A program made the position numbers and the translations under genes. The notes under the pieces were generated by a model that saw only the letters and a program-made list of their open reading frames with translations, was not told the origin of the DNA and searched no databases. From Cupriavidus taiwanensis (lineage in GTDB: Bacteria; Pseudomonadota; Gammaproteobacteria; Burkholderiales; Burkholderiaceae): a stretch of DNA of 64,000 nucleotides. Where the stretch lies: the NCBI RefSeq assembly GCF_900250075.1, contig NZ_LT977070.1, positions 372,001 to 436,000 on the forward strand, given 5' to 3'. Shown piece after piece: positions 1 to 9,596 of this stretch; position 1 is the first letter of the stretch; each line of letters opens with the position of its first letter.

Positions 1-3
1 ACC

Positions 4-2310
4 ATGACCGAAATCCGCAACGTCGAACTGGAAATCGGCCGCTTCCGCATCCGCGTGGCGGCCGCGGCGCTGTTTACGGTGATCTGCTTCGGCCTGCTGT
101 TCTCGCGCTTCCTGTGGCTGCAGTGGTACAAGCATGACCAGTACTCGGCCAAGGCCGAGGACAACCGCATCTCGGTGGCGCCGATCGAGCCCAACCGCGG
201 CATCATCATGGACCGCAACGGCATCGTGCTGGCGCGCAACTATTCGGCGTATACGCTGGAGATCACCCCGTCCAAGCTGACCGATACGCTCGACAACACC
301 ATCGAGAGCCTGTCCGGCCTGGTCGAGATCCAGCCGCGCGACCGGCGCCGCTTCAAGCGGCTGATGGAGGAGTCGCGCAGCTTCGAAAGCCTGCCGATCC
401 GCAGCCAGCTGACCGATGCCGAGGTGGCGCGCTTCTCCGCGCAGCGCTTCCGCTTCCCCGGCGTCGACGTGCGCGCGCGGCTGTTCCGCCAGTACCCGCT
501 GGGCGAGTCGGCCTCGCACGTGGTTGGCTACCTGGGCCGGATCTCGCAGCGCGACCAGGAGCGCATCGAGGCCATGGACGAGGCCAACGATGCCGACGGC
601 GCCAAGTACGATCCGCGCAAGGATGCCGACAACTACAAGGGCACCAACTACATCGGCAAGATCGGCCTGGAGCAGAGCTACGAGAGCGAGCTGCACGGGC
701 TGACCGGCTTCGAGGAAGTGGAAGTCAGCGCCGGCGGGCGCCCGATCCGCACGCTGTCGACCTCGCCCGCCACGCCCGGCAACAACCTGATCCTGTCGCT
801 CGACATCCGCCTGCAGCAGCTGGCCGAGGCGCTCTATGGCAACCGCCGCGGCGCGCTGGTGGCGATCGAGCCGTCCACCGGCGACATCCTGGCGTTCGTC
901 TCCAAGCCGACCTTCGACCCCAACCTGTTCGTCGAGGGCATCGACACCAATACCTGGAACGAGCTCAACGGCTCGCCCGACAAGCCGCTGCTGAACCGCC
1001 CCCTGCGGGGCACCTATCCGCCGGGCTCGACCTACAAGCCGTTCATGGCGCTGGCCGCGCTGACCACCGGCAAGCGCACCGCCGCGTGGGGCATGTCCGA
1101 CCCCGGCTACTTCACGCTCGGCAACCACACCTTCCGCGACGACAAGCCGGGCGGCCACGGCTGGGTCGACATGCACAGCTCGATCGTGCATTCGTGCGAC
1201 ACCTATTACTACGCGCTGGCGCGCGACATGGGCGTCAACGGCATCCACGACTTCATGAAGCCGCTGGGCTTCGGCCAGATCACCGGCATCGATATCGAGG
1301 GTGAAAGCCGCGGCATCCTGCCGTCGACCGAATGGAAGCGCCGCGCCTACCGCAAGCCCGAGCAGCAGAAGTGGTACGAGGGCGAGACCATTTCGCTGGG
1401 CATCGGCCAGGGCTACAACAGCTTCACCATCCTGCAGCTGGCGCAGGCCACCTCGGTGATCGTCAACGACGGCAAGGTGATGAAGCCGCACCTGGTCAAG
1501 GCCATCGAGGACGCGGTCACGCGCAAGCGCACGCTGACCGTGCCCAAGGAAAGCTACACCATCCCGTTCAAGCAGGCCGACATCAACGTGATCAAGCGCG
1601 CCATGGTGGCGGTGACGCACTCGGGCACGGCCGCGCGCGTGTTTGCCGGCGCCGCCTACGAATCCGCCGGCAAGACCGGCACGGCGCAGACCTACAGCCT
1701 GTCCAAGGGCGAGAAGTACAACCACCACGCGCTCGCGGAGCACAAGCGCGACCACTCGCTGTACACGGCCTTCGCGCCGGCCGACAACCCCAAGATCGCG
1801 ATCGCGCTGATCGTCGAGAACGCCGGCTTCGGCGCCGCGGTGGCCGCGCCGATCGCGCGCAAGGTGATGGACTACTACCTGACCGGCAAGTGGCCCGCCG
1901 AACTGGAGGCGATCGCGCCGCCCGCCGGCGAGCGCGTGGCCGGCCGCGCGCCGGTGGATACCCCGAGCGTGTTCACCACCGGCCAGACCGCCAGCATTGC
2001 CAGTGCCACGGTGATGTCCAGCGGCGGCGCACCGGCCAGCGGCGCTGACGCGAGCGCGGTGGCGGCGGCCTCGGCCGCGCAGGTGCCGACGCCGGAGGCG
2101 ATCGCCGCGATGCTGGACCCGGACGCCATCGCCCCGGCCTCGGCGGTGCAGACGCTGGACCAGCGCATGCTGCAGGCGCTGGGCCACAGCAAGCCGCAGA
2201 CCCCCGCGCCGGCCTCGGCCGCGGCCGTGCCGGCCAAGGCGCCCGCACCCAAACCACGCGTCAGGCCCGTCGCTGCCAAGGCAGCCAGCGGTGCCGACGC
2301 CTCTCGCTGA
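4..2310 (+). CDS. mrdA: Penicillin-binding protein 2 (elongasome transpeptidase)
   Basis: Class B PBP of 768 residues that cross-links lateral-wall peptidoglycan with RodA. One N-terminal membrane anchor (about residues 18-40) precedes the dimerisation domain. The transpeptidase motifs are all present: S342-T-Y-K345, S397-C-D399 and K557-T-G559. The catalytic domain ends near residue 635; the remaining ~130 residues are an Ala/Pro/Ser-rich tail, so the protein is longer than the roughly 630-residue family norm. The gene starts 4 bases into the window, so its ribosome binding site and promoter, and any mreBCD neighbours, are out of view. rodA follows after 11 bp, as in most proteobacteria. Confidence 0.96.
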   Translation: MTEIRNVELEIGRFRIRVAAAALFTVICFGLLFSRFLWLQWYKHDQYSAKAEDNRISVAPIEPNRGIIMDRNGIVLARNYSAYTLEITPSKLTDTLDNTIESLSGLVEIQPRDRRRFKRLMEESRSFESLPIRSQLTDAEVARFSAQRFRFPGVDVRARLFRQYPLGESASHVVGYLGRISQRDQERIEAMDEANDADGAKYDPRKDADNYKGTNYIGKIGLEQSYESELHGLTGFEEVEVSAGGRPIRTLSTSPATPGNNLILSLDIRLQQLAEALYGNRRGALVAIEPSTGDILAFVSKPTFDPNLFVEGIDTNTWNELNGSPDKPLLNRPLRGTYPPGSTYKPFMALAALTTGKRTAAWGMSDPGYFTLGNHTFRDDKPGGHGWVDMHSSIVHSCDTYYYALARDMGVNGIHDFMKPLGFGQITGIDIEGESRGILPSTEWKRRAYRKPEQQKWYEGETISLGIGQGYNSFTILQLAQATSVIVNDGKVMKPHLVKAIEDAVTRKRTLTVPKESYTIPFKQADINVIKRAMVAVTHSGTAARVFAGAAYESAGKTGTAQTYSLSKGEKYNHHALAEHKRDHSLYTAFAPADNPKIAIALIVENAGFGAAVAAPIARKVMDYYLTGKWPAELEAIAPPAGERVAGRAPVDTPSVFTTGQTASIASATVMSSGGAPASGADASAVAAASAAQVPTPEAIAAMLDPDAIAPASAVQTLDQRMLQALGHSKPQTPAPASAAAVPAKAPAPKPRVRPVAAKAASGADASR

Positions 2311-2321
2311 AGGAGACGCGC

Positions 2322-3464
2322 ATGGATCGACGCCGCGTCATGTCCCTGGTCAAGACCGCGCTGACCGGTTTTGACAAGCCGCTCTCGCTGATCGTGTTTC
2401 TGCTGTTCGCCACCGGCATCGTGGCGCTGTATTCGGCTGCCATCGACATGCCGGGCCGGGTCGAGGACCAGCTGCGCAACATCCTGCTGTCGTACGTGGT
2501 GATGTTCGTGATCGCCTACCTGCCGACGCAGACGCTGATGCGCGTGGCGGTGCCGATCTATACGGTAGGCGTGGCGCTGCTGATCGCGGTGGCCATGTTC
2601 GGGCTGATCCGCAAGGGCGCGCGCCGCTGGCTCTATGTCGGCATGGTGATCCAGCCGTCCGAGATCATGAAGATCTCGATGCCGCTGATGCTGGCGTGGT
2701 ACTTCCAGAAGCGCGAAGGCGTGATCCGCTGGTTCGACTTCATCGTGGCGCTGGGGCTGCTGCTGATCCCGGTGGGCCTGATCGCCAAGCAGCCCGACCT
2801 GGGCACGGCGCTGCTGGTGATGGCCGCGGGCCTGTACGTGATCTACTTCGCCGGGCTGTCGTGGAAGCTGATCCTGCCGCTGATGGGCATCCTGGTGGTC
2901 GCCATCACGCTGCTGATCACGTTCCAGAACGACATGTGCGCGCCGGGCGTGAACTGGCCGGTGCTGCACGACTACCAGCAGCACCGCGTCTGCACGCTGC
3001 TGGACCCGACCAGCGATCCGCTCGGCAAGGGTTTCCACACGATCCAGTCGATCATCGCGATCGGCTCGGGCGGGGTCGAAGGCAAGGGCTGGCTCAAGGG
3101 GACGCAGACCCACCTGGAGTTCATTCCGGAAAAGCACACCGACTTCATCTTCGCCGTGTACTCGGAAGAGTTTGGCCTGATCGGCAACGCGGTGCTGCTG
3201 GTGCTGTACCTGCTGCTGATCTTCCGCGGGCTCTTTATCGCGGCCAATGCGCCGACGCTGTTCTCGCGGCTGCTGGCGGGATCGATCACGCTGATCTTCT
3301 TCACCTATGCCTTCGTCAACATGGGCATGGTCAGCGGCATCCTGCCGGTGGTGGGCGTGCCGCTGCCGCTGCTCAGCTACGGCGGCACCGCGCTGGTGAC
3401 GCTGGGCGCGGGCATCGGCATCTTGATGAGCATTTCGCGGCAGAAGCGGCTGATCCAGACGTAG
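2322..3464 (+). CDS. rodA: RodA, SEDS-family peptidoglycan glycosyltransferase
   Basis: Polytopic membrane protein of 380 residues, the usual RodA length, polymerising lipid II in partnership with PBP2. The sequence alternates long hydrophobic segments with short loops and carries the SEDS-like C-terminal stretch (GVPLPLLSYGGTALV) near residues 345-360. A GGAG ribosome binding site lies just before ATG 2322, only 11 bp after mrdA, so the two are surely one operon. It is rodA rather than ftsW because of the PBP2 partner and the absence of division genes nearby. Confidence 0.96.
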   Translation: MDRRRVMSLVKTALTGFDKPLSLIVFLLFATGIVALYSAAIDMPGRVEDQLRNILLSYVVMFVIAYLPTQTLMRVAVPIYTVGVALLIAVAMFGLIRKGARRWLYVGMVIQPSEIMKISMPLMLAWYFQKREGVIRWFDFIVALGLLLIPVGLIAKQPDLGTALLVMAAGLYVIYFAGLSWKLILPLMGILVVAITLLITFQNDMCAPGVNWPVLHDYQQHRVCTLLDPTSDPLGKGFHTIQSIIAIGSGGVEGKGWLKGTQTHLEFIPEKHTDFIFAVYSEEFGLIGNAVLLVLYLLLIFRGLFIAANAPTLFSRLLAGSITLIFFTYAFVNMGMVSGILPVVGVPLPLLSYGGTALVTLGAGIGILMSISRQKRLIQT

Positions 3465-3484
3465 CGGGGGCACGCCGGTGGTTT

Positions 3485-3514
3485 GCTCCCTCTCCCGCTT
3501 GCGGGAGAGGGAGC
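3485..3514. repeat. Perfect GC-rich hairpin, REP-like
   Basis: Arms 3485-3498 and 3501-3514 are perfectly complementary (CCCTCTCCCGC / GCGGGAGAGGG core). It lies 20 bp after rodA. No run of T follows, so it is either a terminator lacking a U-tract or a dispersed repeat. A second copy of the same core is at 54975-54998, which favours a repeat family. Confidence 0.6.
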
Positions 3515-3603
3515 CTGCCAGCGCGGCGCGACCGCCTTCGCCGTGCGCTTGGCGCCCCCTTTGCTAAACTGCCACCCACTTTACCTCTACCGGTCCACGC
3601 CCC

Positions 3604-4290
3604 ATGAACGCCCAAGACGTTGCCGCCTACCTGCAGAGCCATCCCGAGTTCTTCGAAGAACATGCCGAGCTGCTGGCCGCGGTGCAGCTGACCAGCCCGC
3701 ACAGCCATCGCGCCGTGTCGCTGCAGGAGCGCCAGATGGAAATCCTGCGCGAGAAGAACAAGGGCCTGGAGCTGCGCCTGGCGGACCTGGTCCGCCATGG
3801 CCACGAGAACGACCGCACCCAGCAGCGCCTGCACGACTGGCAATTGCGCCTGCTGGCCGAGGCCGATTCGCATGCGCTGCCGTATGCGGTGCAGGACGGC
3901 CTGCGGCAGGTGTTCGACGTGCCGGCGGTCGCGCTCAGGCTGTGGGATGTCGCCGAACAGTACGCGCACATGGAAGTGGCGCAGGGCGCCAGCGAAGATC
4001 TGCGCATCTTTGCCGAAGGCCTGCGTGCGCCGTACTGCGGCAGCAACAGCGGCTTCGAGGCGGCCAGCCTGCTGGAGCGCGACGATATCACCTCGCTGGC
4101 GATGGTGACGCTGCGCGTGCCGCTGCGCGCCGGCGAGGCCGAGGCCGGCGCCGACGTGCGTGGCGCGGCCTTTGGCCTGCTGGTGCTGGGCTCGCCCGAT
4201 CCGCGCCGCTTCCACGACGGCATGGGCACCGCCTACCTGTCGCAGATCGGCGAGGTCGCGGGCGCCGCGCTGAAGCGGCTGCGCGACTGA
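3604..4290 (+). CDS. DUF484 family protein, GAF-like fold
   Basis: A 228-residue cytoplasmic protein recognised as DUF484: the N-terminus (DVAAYLQSHPEFFEEHAELL) is the family signature, followed by a coiled-coil-prone segment (about residues 35-65) and a GAF-like domain. Function is not established. It sits 24 bp upstream of xerC, the same order as the dapF-DUF484-xerC arrangement of gammaproteobacteria, which suggests co-expression with the recombinase. No strong ribosome binding site precedes the ATG; the start is chosen on the conserved N-terminus. Confidence 0.9.
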   Translation: MNAQDVAAYLQSHPEFFEEHAELLAAVQLTSPHSHRAVSLQERQMEILREKNKGLELRLADLVRHGHENDRTQQRLHDWQLRLLAEADSHALPYAVQDGLRQVFDVPAVALRLWDVAEQYAHMEVAQGASEDLRIFAEGLRAPYCGSNSGFEAASLLERDDITSLAMVTLRVPLRAGEAEAGADVRGAAFGLLVLGSPDPRRFHDGMGTAYLSQIGEVAGAALKRLRD

Positions 4291-4314
4291 AGCCGCGGCT
4301 CTCGGCATGACGCC

Positions 4315-5391
4315 ATGACTGCACGCCGGCCGCCGCGCGACGCGGTCGCGCCGTCCGCTCCCGCCGGCGGCGAAGCGCCGCCGCCGGACCCGCTGGTCAC
4401 GCGCTATCTCGACTGGCTGCGCGGCAGCCGCAAGCTGGCCGAGCACACGCTGTCGGGCTATGCGCGCGAACTGCGCGTGCTGCAGGCGCACGCGGCGCAG
4501 CATGCGCCGGGCGTCGCGCTGCTGGCGCTGCAGACCCACCATATCCGCAATTTCGCCGCACGGCTGCATGCCGCCGGACTGGTCGGCACCAGTATCGGGC
4601 GCGCGCTGTCGGCATGGCGCGGCTTCTATCTCTGGGCGGCGCGCCATGGCCATGGCGTGAGCGTGAATCCGGTCGATGGCGTGCGCGCGCCGCGCTCGCG
4701 GCACGCGCTGCCCAAGGCGCTGTCGGTCGAGCACGCGGTGGCGCTGGTGGCGCACCCTGCCGGCACCGACGCCGAGGCGCTGCGCGACCAGGCGGTCTAC
4801 GAACTGTTCTACTCGAGCGGGCTGCGGCTGTCCGAGCTGGTGCAGCTGGACCTGCGCTATGCCGATGCCGACGGCTACCGCTCGAGCGGCTGGCTCGACC
4901 TGGCCGGCGCCGAGGTCACCGTGACCGGCAAGGGCTCGCGCCGGCGCTCGGTGCCGGTCGGCAGCAAGGCCCTCGCCGCGCTGCAGGCGTGGCTGGCGGT
5001 GCGCGACGGCTTGCTGCGCCCAGGCGCCGCGCCCGAGGACGCCCATGCCCTGTTCCTCGGTCCGCGCGGACGGCGCCTGTCGATGCGCACCGTGCAGCTG
5101 CGGCTCAAGCAGCAGGCGCTGCGCGCCGGGGTGCCGGCCGACGTGCATCCGCACATGCTGCGGCATTCCTTCGCCACGCACATGCTGCAGTCTTCCGGCG
5201 ACCTGCGCGCGGTGCAGGAGATGCTGGGCCATGCCAGCATCTCGACCACGCAGGTCTACACCGCGCTGGATTTCCAGCACCTGGCCAAGGTCTACGACAA
5301 GGCCCACCCGCGTGCCGGCCGCGCGCGCGCAAAGCCGGGAGCCGATGCCGCTGCCAGCGCGGCGCACGTCGACGACACCCCGGAAGACTGA
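4315..5391 (+). CDS. xerC: XerC tyrosine recombinase
   Basis: Site-specific recombinase that, with XerD, resolves chromosome dimers at dif. The 358-residue protein has an N-terminal SAM-like core-binding domain (about 28-125) and a C-terminal catalytic domain with all expected residues: R171 (GLRLSEL), K206, H280-M-L-R283, H306 and the nucleophile Y315. It is some 50-60 residues longer than E. coli XerC, through an N-terminal extension (about 25 residues), an insertion around residue 185 and an Ala-rich tail. It follows DUF484 closely. It could be called XerD on motifs alone, but the DUF484 partner points to XerC. Confidence 0.92.
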   Translation: MTARRPPRDAVAPSAPAGGEAPPPDPLVTRYLDWLRGSRKLAEHTLSGYARELRVLQAHAAQHAPGVALLALQTHHIRNFAARLHAAGLVGTSIGRALSAWRGFYLWAARHGHGVSVNPVDGVRAPRSRHALPKALSVEHAVALVAHPAGTDAEALRDQAVYELFYSSGLRLSELVQLDLRYADADGYRSSGWLDLAGAEVTVTGKGSRRRSVPVGSKALAALQAWLAVRDGLLRPGAAPEDAHALFLGPRGRRLSMRTVQLRLKQQALRAGVPADVHPHMLRHSFATHMLQSSGDLRAVQEMLGHASISTTQVYTALDFQHLAKVYDKAHPRAGRARAKPGADAAASAAHVDDTPED

Positions 5392-5392
5392 C

Positions 5393-6349
5393 TCACTCCC
5401 ACTGCGCCAGCACCTCGCGGAAGCGCTCGATCTCGGGCAGCAGCCAGCCGCGGAAGGCCTGCACCTTGGGCAGGTTCAGCGAGCCCGGCGCGCACACAAA
5501 GTACAGCAGCCACGGGCACGGGATGCTGACGTCGAACAGCCGCACCACGCGCCCGGAAAGCAGGTCGTTGCAGGCCAGCGAAGAGCGGATCAGGGCAATG
5601 CCCTGGCCCTCCGAGGCGGCCTGCAGCAGCAGCGACGAATCTTCCAGCAGCAGGCCCTTGCGCGGCTCGGGCCAGTCCAGCCCGGCGGCCTCGAACCACG
5701 GCTTCCACGGATCGCCCTCGCCGCGCAGCAGCGGCATGCCGGCCATGTCCTGCGGCCGTTCGGGCAGCCGCCCGCCATTGAAGGCGGGGCTGCAGACCGG
5801 GAAGAAGACGTCGTCGAGCAGCCGCTCAACGTACAGGCCGGGATAGTCGCCGCTGCCCATGCGCAGCGCGATATCGACTTCTTCGTGGGCAAAGTTGACC
5901 AGCGTGTTGGACGACAGCAGTTCGACATCCAGTTCCGGGTGGCGCTCGATAAAGCTGCCGATGCGCGGCGTTAGCCAGCGTGCGGCAAACGACGGCATGG
6001 TGCTGATGGTCAGGCGCTTGTCGCGGTTGCCGGCCTGCAGCGCGCGCGTGGCATCGGCGATCTGCAGCAGCGCGTCGCGCACGCGCTCGGCATAGAGCCG
6101 GCCCGCCGGCGTCAGCGCCACGCGCTTGCCGTGGCGCTCGAACAGCGGCATGCCCAGTTCGTCTTCGAGCGCGCGGATCTGGTGGCTGACCGCGCCGTGG
6201 GTGACGAACAGCTCCGTGGCGGCGCGCGAAAAGCTCTCGTGCCGCGCCGCGGCCTCGAACGCGCGCAGCGCGGTCAGCGCCGGCAGGCGCGGCAGTTCGC
6301 GGTGCCAGCCGCGCGGCAGGTCTTTCTCCCAGGCGCTTTTCCAGGCCAT
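5393..6349 (-). CDS. LysR-type regulator, GcvA-like
   Basis: A 318-residue LTTR: winged helix-turn-helix near residues 20-80 (SFSRAATELFVTHGAVSHQI) and a substrate-binding domain. The N-terminal pattern LTALRAFEAAARHESF with the AVSHQI recognition helix places it in the GcvA/AmpR-like group. An in-frame ATG at 6436 exists, but GGAGG sits 5 bp before ATG 6349, which decides the start. It is convergent with xerC (1 bp between stops) and divergent from the DUF2917 gene, a common LTTR arrangement, so that gene is a plausible target. The effector is unknown. Confidence 0.9.
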   Translation of the reverse strand: MAWKSAWEKDLPRGWHRELPRLPALTALRAFEAAARHESFSRAATELFVTHGAVSHQIRALEDELGMPLFERHGKRVALTPAGRLYAERVRDALLQIADATRALQAGNRDKRLTISTMPSFAARWLTPRIGSFIERHPELDVELLSSNTLVNFAHEEVDIALRMGSGDYPGLYVERLLDDVFFPVCSPAFNGGRLPERPQDMAGMPLLRGEGDPWKPWFEAAGLDWPEPRKGLLLEDSSLLLQAASEGQGIALIRSSLACNDLLSGRVVRLFDVSIPCPWLLYFVCAPGSLNLPKVQAFRGWLLPEIERFREVLAQWE

Positions 6350-6597
6350 GGCCGCCTCCAGACGATCGGTGGTTATGTGAGATTGGCTAACAAGAACAAA
6401 CAAAATATATCGTTTTGATAGTGGTCGGGCAATCACTAATATTCCATCACCGGCCCCCGCTTTCCATACGTCTTCACGGCGATATTCGCAGGATTTAACT
6501 GGCCTGGTCCCCTTGCCGGGCCAGTTCCTGCGGCGCGCCGCGAATCCGTGCTGCGTCTGGCGTATCCCCGCCAGGGCCGGCTGAACGGAGAACCACC

Positions 6598-6966
6598 ATG
6601 AAAACCGTGCTCACAACGACCGAGTTCACCCTGAATCCTGGCGAAGTCACCACGCTGTCAGTGCACGCCGCGCAACGCCTGCACATTGCAGAGGCCCGCG
6701 GTACCGACGTATGGCTGACCCGCGAGAACGATTCGGAGGACTACTGGCTGCGTTGTGGCGGCAGCCTGCTGCTGCGCCCGGGCGACGAGGTGGTGCTCAG
6801 CATCGACCCGCGCGCCTTGCATCCGGTGCGGCTGGCGCTGATCGCCGAGGCCCGCCGCCCGGCGCTGGCGCTGGCCGACCTGCCGCACCTGGTGTACCGC
6901 AGCCTGCGCCGGCTGGTTCGAGGCACGGAGTGGACGCCTAACCAGGACCGGGTCACCGCTTCCTGA
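6598..6966 (+). CDS. DUF2917 domain protein
   Basis: A 122-residue soluble protein with the DUF2917 pattern: a [13 protein letters not shown] start, an arginine-bearing strand ([13 protein letters not shown]) and a cupin-like [11 protein letters not shown] segment. DUF2917 proteins are small, widespread in Burkholderiales and of unknown function; the strand pattern suggests a compact beta-barrel, which is inference. A GGAG site lies before ATG 6598. It is transcribed away from the LysR gene across a 248-bp AT-richer region and followed by a hairpin terminator at 7086-7109. Confidence 0.85.
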   Translation: MKTVLTTTEFTLNPGEVTTLSVHAAQRLHIAEARGTDVWLTRENDSEDYWLRCGGSLLLRPGDEVVLSIDPRALHPVRLALIAEARRPALALADLPHLVYRSLRRLVRGTEWTPNQDRVTAS

Positions 6967-7085
6967 AGCGGAGCCGGGCGGGGCAACGTCCGCATCGCAC
7001 CGGGACCGGGGCCATCTGCGCCTGGTCTGGTCGCGTGACGCATCGGACGGTTGCCCGCCTCGGGCACGCTGAATGGGCCAGGTCG

Positions 7086-7109
7086 GGGCCGGCGCAAGCC
7101 GGCCCTTTT
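7086..7109 (+). terminator. Rho-independent terminator before lipB
   Basis: Stem GGGCCGGC / GCCGGCCC with a GCAA loop followed by TTTT. It closes the DUF2917 transcript and sits only 16 bp before the lipB ATG, so lipB may depend on partial readthrough or on a promoter overlapping the hairpin. Confidence 0.7.
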
Positions 7110-7124
7110 CGTTACACTCTCGCC

Positions 7125-7853
7125 ATGCATCCGATTCAAGTCATCGAACGCGGCCGCGAGGACTATCAGCCGTGTTTCGACGCGATGCGCGCCTTCACCG
7201 CCGCACGCACCCCCGAGACGCCCGACCAGGTCTGGCTGGTCGAGCATCCGCCGGTCTACACGCTGGGCCAGGCGGGCGACCCCGCGCACCTGCTGGCCCC
7301 GGACGAGCGGATTCCGGTGGTGCAGATCGATCGTGGCGGGCAGATCACTTATCACGGCCCGGGGCAGGTGGTGGCCTACCTGCTGCTGGACCTGCGGCGC
7401 CGCCGGCTGATGGTGCGCGAGCTGGTGCACGGCATCGAGCAGGCCGTGCTGGACACGCTCGCGGCGTATAATCTCGCAGCCGAACGCAAGCCCGGCGCCC
7501 CCGGCATCTACCTGTCCGGCGGGCCGCACCAGGGCGCCAAGATTGCCGCGCTCGGCCTCAAGATCCGCAACGGCTGCAGCTACCACGGCGTCAGCCTCAA
7601 CGTGCAGATGGACCTGTCGCCGTTCCTGCGCATCAATCCCTGCGGCTATGCCGGGCTGGAAACAGTCGACATGGCCAGCGCGGGCGCCACCTGCCCGGTG
7701 GCGGATGCCGATGGCGCCCCGGTGCCCGTGACCGCGGCAACACAACCCGAGATCGCACAGCGCCTGGCGGCTGCATTGTGCGAGGTGCTGGCAGCGCACG
7801 AAGCTCGCGTGCTGGCGGCTGAAGAAATTGCCGCCCCGGCCCTGGCCTCCTAG
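7125..7853 (+). CDS. lipB: Octanoyltransferase LipB
   Basis: Transfers octanoate from octanoyl-ACP to lipoyl domains, the first step of lipoate biosynthesis. The 242-residue protein shows the [12 protein letters not shown] motif, catalytic K139 ([19 protein letters not shown]) and C173 (NPCGYAG). An in-frame start at 7035 would add 30 residues lacking family character and would run through the terminator, so ATG 7125 is preferred. lipA follows after 40 bp and catalyses the next step. Confidence 0.95.
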   Translation: MHPIQVIERGREDYQPCFDAMRAFTAARTPETPDQVWLVEHPPVYTLGQAGDPAHLLAPDERIPVVQIDRGGQITYHGPGQVVAYLLLDLRRRRLMVRELVHGIEQAVLDTLAAYNLAAERKPGAPGIYLSGGPHQGAKIAALGLKIRNGCSYHGVSLNVQMDLSPFLRINPCGYAGLETVDMASAGATCPVADADGAPVPVTAATQPEIAQRLAAALCEVLAAHEARVLAAEEIAAPALAS

Positions 7854-7893
7854 TCAAAAGCGAAATGCACGCCGTGCGCGTGCGGAGAAATGT

Positions 7894-8889
7894 ATGAGCG
7901 ACGCACTGATCGCCACTTCCAGCGAAGCCCCGCAGTCCCCCGCGGAGCAGTACGACCCGACCCGCAAGCAGAAGTCGGCCGACAAGACCGCGCGCATCCC
8001 CATCAAGATCGTGCCGGCCGAGAAGCTCAAGAAGCCGGACTGGATCCGCGTGAAGGCCGCCACCGGCAATTCGCGTTTCTATGAGATCAAGGACATCCTG
8101 CGCGCCAACAACCTGGTGACGGTGTGCGAGGAAGCCAGCTGCCCCAATATCGGCGAATGCTTCGGCAAGGGCACGGCCACCTTCATGATCATGGGCGACA
8201 AATGCACGCGCCGCTGCCCGTTCTGCGACGTCGGCCACGGCCGCCCGGACCCGCTCGACGTGAACGAGCCCGGCAACCTGGCCCGCACCATCGCCCAGCT
8301 CAAGCTGAACTACGTGGTCATCACCAGCGTCGACCGCGACGACCTGCGCGACGGCGGCGCGCAGCACTATGTCGACTGCATCTCGCAGACGCGCGAGCTG
8401 TCGCCCGATACCCGCATCGAAGTGCTGGTGCCCGACTTCCGCGGCCGTCTGGACAAGGCGCTGGACATCCTGCAGGCGTGCCCGCCCGACGTGATGAACC
8501 ACAACATGGAAACCGTGCCGCGCCTGTACAAGCAGGCCCGCCCGGGCGCCGACTACGCGCACTCGCTCAAGCTGCTGCAGGAGTTCAAGCGCCGCAATCC
8601 CAACGTCCCGACCAAGTCCGGCCTGATGGTCGGCCTGGGCGAGACCGACGAGGAAATCCTGGAAGTCATGCGCGACATGCGCGCGCACGACATCGACATG
8701 CTCACCATCGGCCAGTACCTGGCGCCGTCGAACCACCACCTGCCGGTGCTGCGCTACGTGCATCCCGACACCTTCAAGATGTTTGAGGACGAGGCCTACA
8801 AGATGGGCTTCACCCACGCTGCCGTGGGGGCGATGGTGCGCAGTTCCTACCATGCTGACCAGCAGGCGCATCAGGCGGGGTTTGCCTGA
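7894..8889 (+). CDS. lipA: Lipoyl synthase LipA
   Basis: Radical-SAM enzyme inserting two sulfurs into protein-bound octanoate. The 331-residue protein has both clusters' ligands: auxiliary cysteines C78, C83, C89 ([12 protein letters not shown]) and radical-SAM cysteines C104, C108, C111 (CTRRCPFC). ATG 7894 is chosen because the segment upstream in frame is basic and non-conserved. Operon with lipB is likely; a strong terminator follows at 8916. Confidence 0.97.
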   Translation: MSDALIATSSEAPQSPAEQYDPTRKQKSADKTARIPIKIVPAEKLKKPDWIRVKAATGNSRFYEIKDILRANNLVTVCEEASCPNIGECFGKGTATFMIMGDKCTRRCPFCDVGHGRPDPLDVNEPGNLARTIAQLKLNYVVITSVDRDDLRDGGAQHYVDCISQTRELSPDTRIEVLVPDFRGRLDKALDILQACPPDVMNHNMETVPRLYKQARPGADYAHSLKLLQEFKRRNPNVPTKSGLMVGLGETDEEILEVMRDMRAHDIDMLTIGQYLAPSNHHLPVLRYVHPDTFKMFEDEAYKMGFTHAAVGAMVRSSYHADQQAHQAGFA

Positions 8890-8915
8890 AGCGATTGGTT
8901 AGCAAATGGAATATG

Positions 8916-8947
8916 AAAAGCGGCCGGGGGATTCCCCGGCCGCTTTT
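8916..8947. terminator. Bidirectional terminator between lipA and parE
   Basis: Fourteen-bp perfect stem (AAAAGCGGCCGGGG / CCCCGGCCGCTTTT) with a GATT loop. Runs of A on the left and T on the right let it work for lipA on the plus strand and the toxin gene on the minus strand. Confidence 0.85.
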
Positions 8948-8993
8948 GGTTTGGTGCGTGCACGCCTTTGAGAGGCCACTGGCCATCGTCGAT

Positions 8994-9305
8994 TCAATCT
9001 GACTCGTTCAGCATCGTCTCGTAGTCCCGGCCGCCATAGAACAAACCGATGATGGAAACCTTGTCGGTGTCCACGGCGAACGCGATGACGGCGCGCTTTT
9101 TGTAATGGGTAATCCGCAGCCCTGGCCGCACGTCATCGCGCAGGGTGCCGCGATGAGGAAAGGTACTGAGCGACTCGCAATATTCCACGATCGCGTCGGT
9201 GTACCGCGCCGCGATATAGGGCGAGGCTGCTTCGGCGACATAGTCGTACAGGTCCTCAAGCTGCTCCACAAACTCCGGCGCGAAGACGACCGGATAGGTT
9301 CTCAT
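8994..9305 (-). CDS. ParE/RelE-superfamily toxin
   Basis: A 103-residue protein of the ParE branch: an N-terminal beta strand and helix (VVFAPEFVEQLEDLYDYVAEAASPYIAARY), a central FPHRGTLRDDVRPGLRI segment and a C-terminal VSIIGLFYGGRDYE strand. ParE proteins usually poison DNA gyrase whereas RelE members cleave mRNA; the sequence does not settle which. Its ATG overlaps the end of the antitoxin gene by 4 bp (ATGA), giving translational coupling. Length and motifs look intact. Confidence 0.88.
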   Translation of the reverse strand: MRTYPVVFAPEFVEQLEDLYDYVAEAASPYIAARYTDAIVEYCESLSTFPHRGTLRDDVRPGLRITHYKKRAVIAFAVDTDKVSIIGLFYGGRDYETMLNESD

Positions 9306-9580
9306 CGGCCTTTGGCTTTACCAGCCTGTTTGGCAGCCAGACGAGCACGAACGTCATCTGCGGTCACGGCACGGGACGGATCCGCCTGAAGCGCATCATA
9401 GGCAGGGCCCACTTGCTGCAGCAACCACGCGTCCACGGCCCGGTCCCGCGCCAGCAGCGCGCGCAAGCCATCGCGAATGACCTCGCTTTCACTGGCGTAT
9501 TCACCCGACCGCACCTTGTCCTTGACCGCCTGAGCCATCTCGGTCGGCAGCGTGACGCTCAATTGTTGAGTAGTTCGCAT
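9302..9580 (-). CDS. ParD-like ribbon-helix-helix antitoxin
   Basis: A 92-residue CopG/ParD protein: an RHH fold in the first ~45 residues (QQLSVTLPTEMAQAVKDKVRSGEYASESEVIRDGLRALL, quoted as segments 5-43) and a C-terminal toxin-binding arm rich in Ala, Arg and Lys. It precedes and overlaps the toxin gene, the normal antitoxin-first order. A palindrome at 9597-9611, just upstream of the ATG, is a likely autoregulatory operator. Together the two genes form a complete chromosomal type II toxin-antitoxin pair. Confidence 0.86.
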   Translation of the reverse strand: MRTTQQLSVTLPTEMAQAVKDKVRSGEYASESEVIRDGLRALLARDRAVDAWLLQQVGPAYDALQADPSRAVTADDVRARLAAKQAGKAKGR

Positions 9581-9596
9581 GACGATCTCCCGTCGA

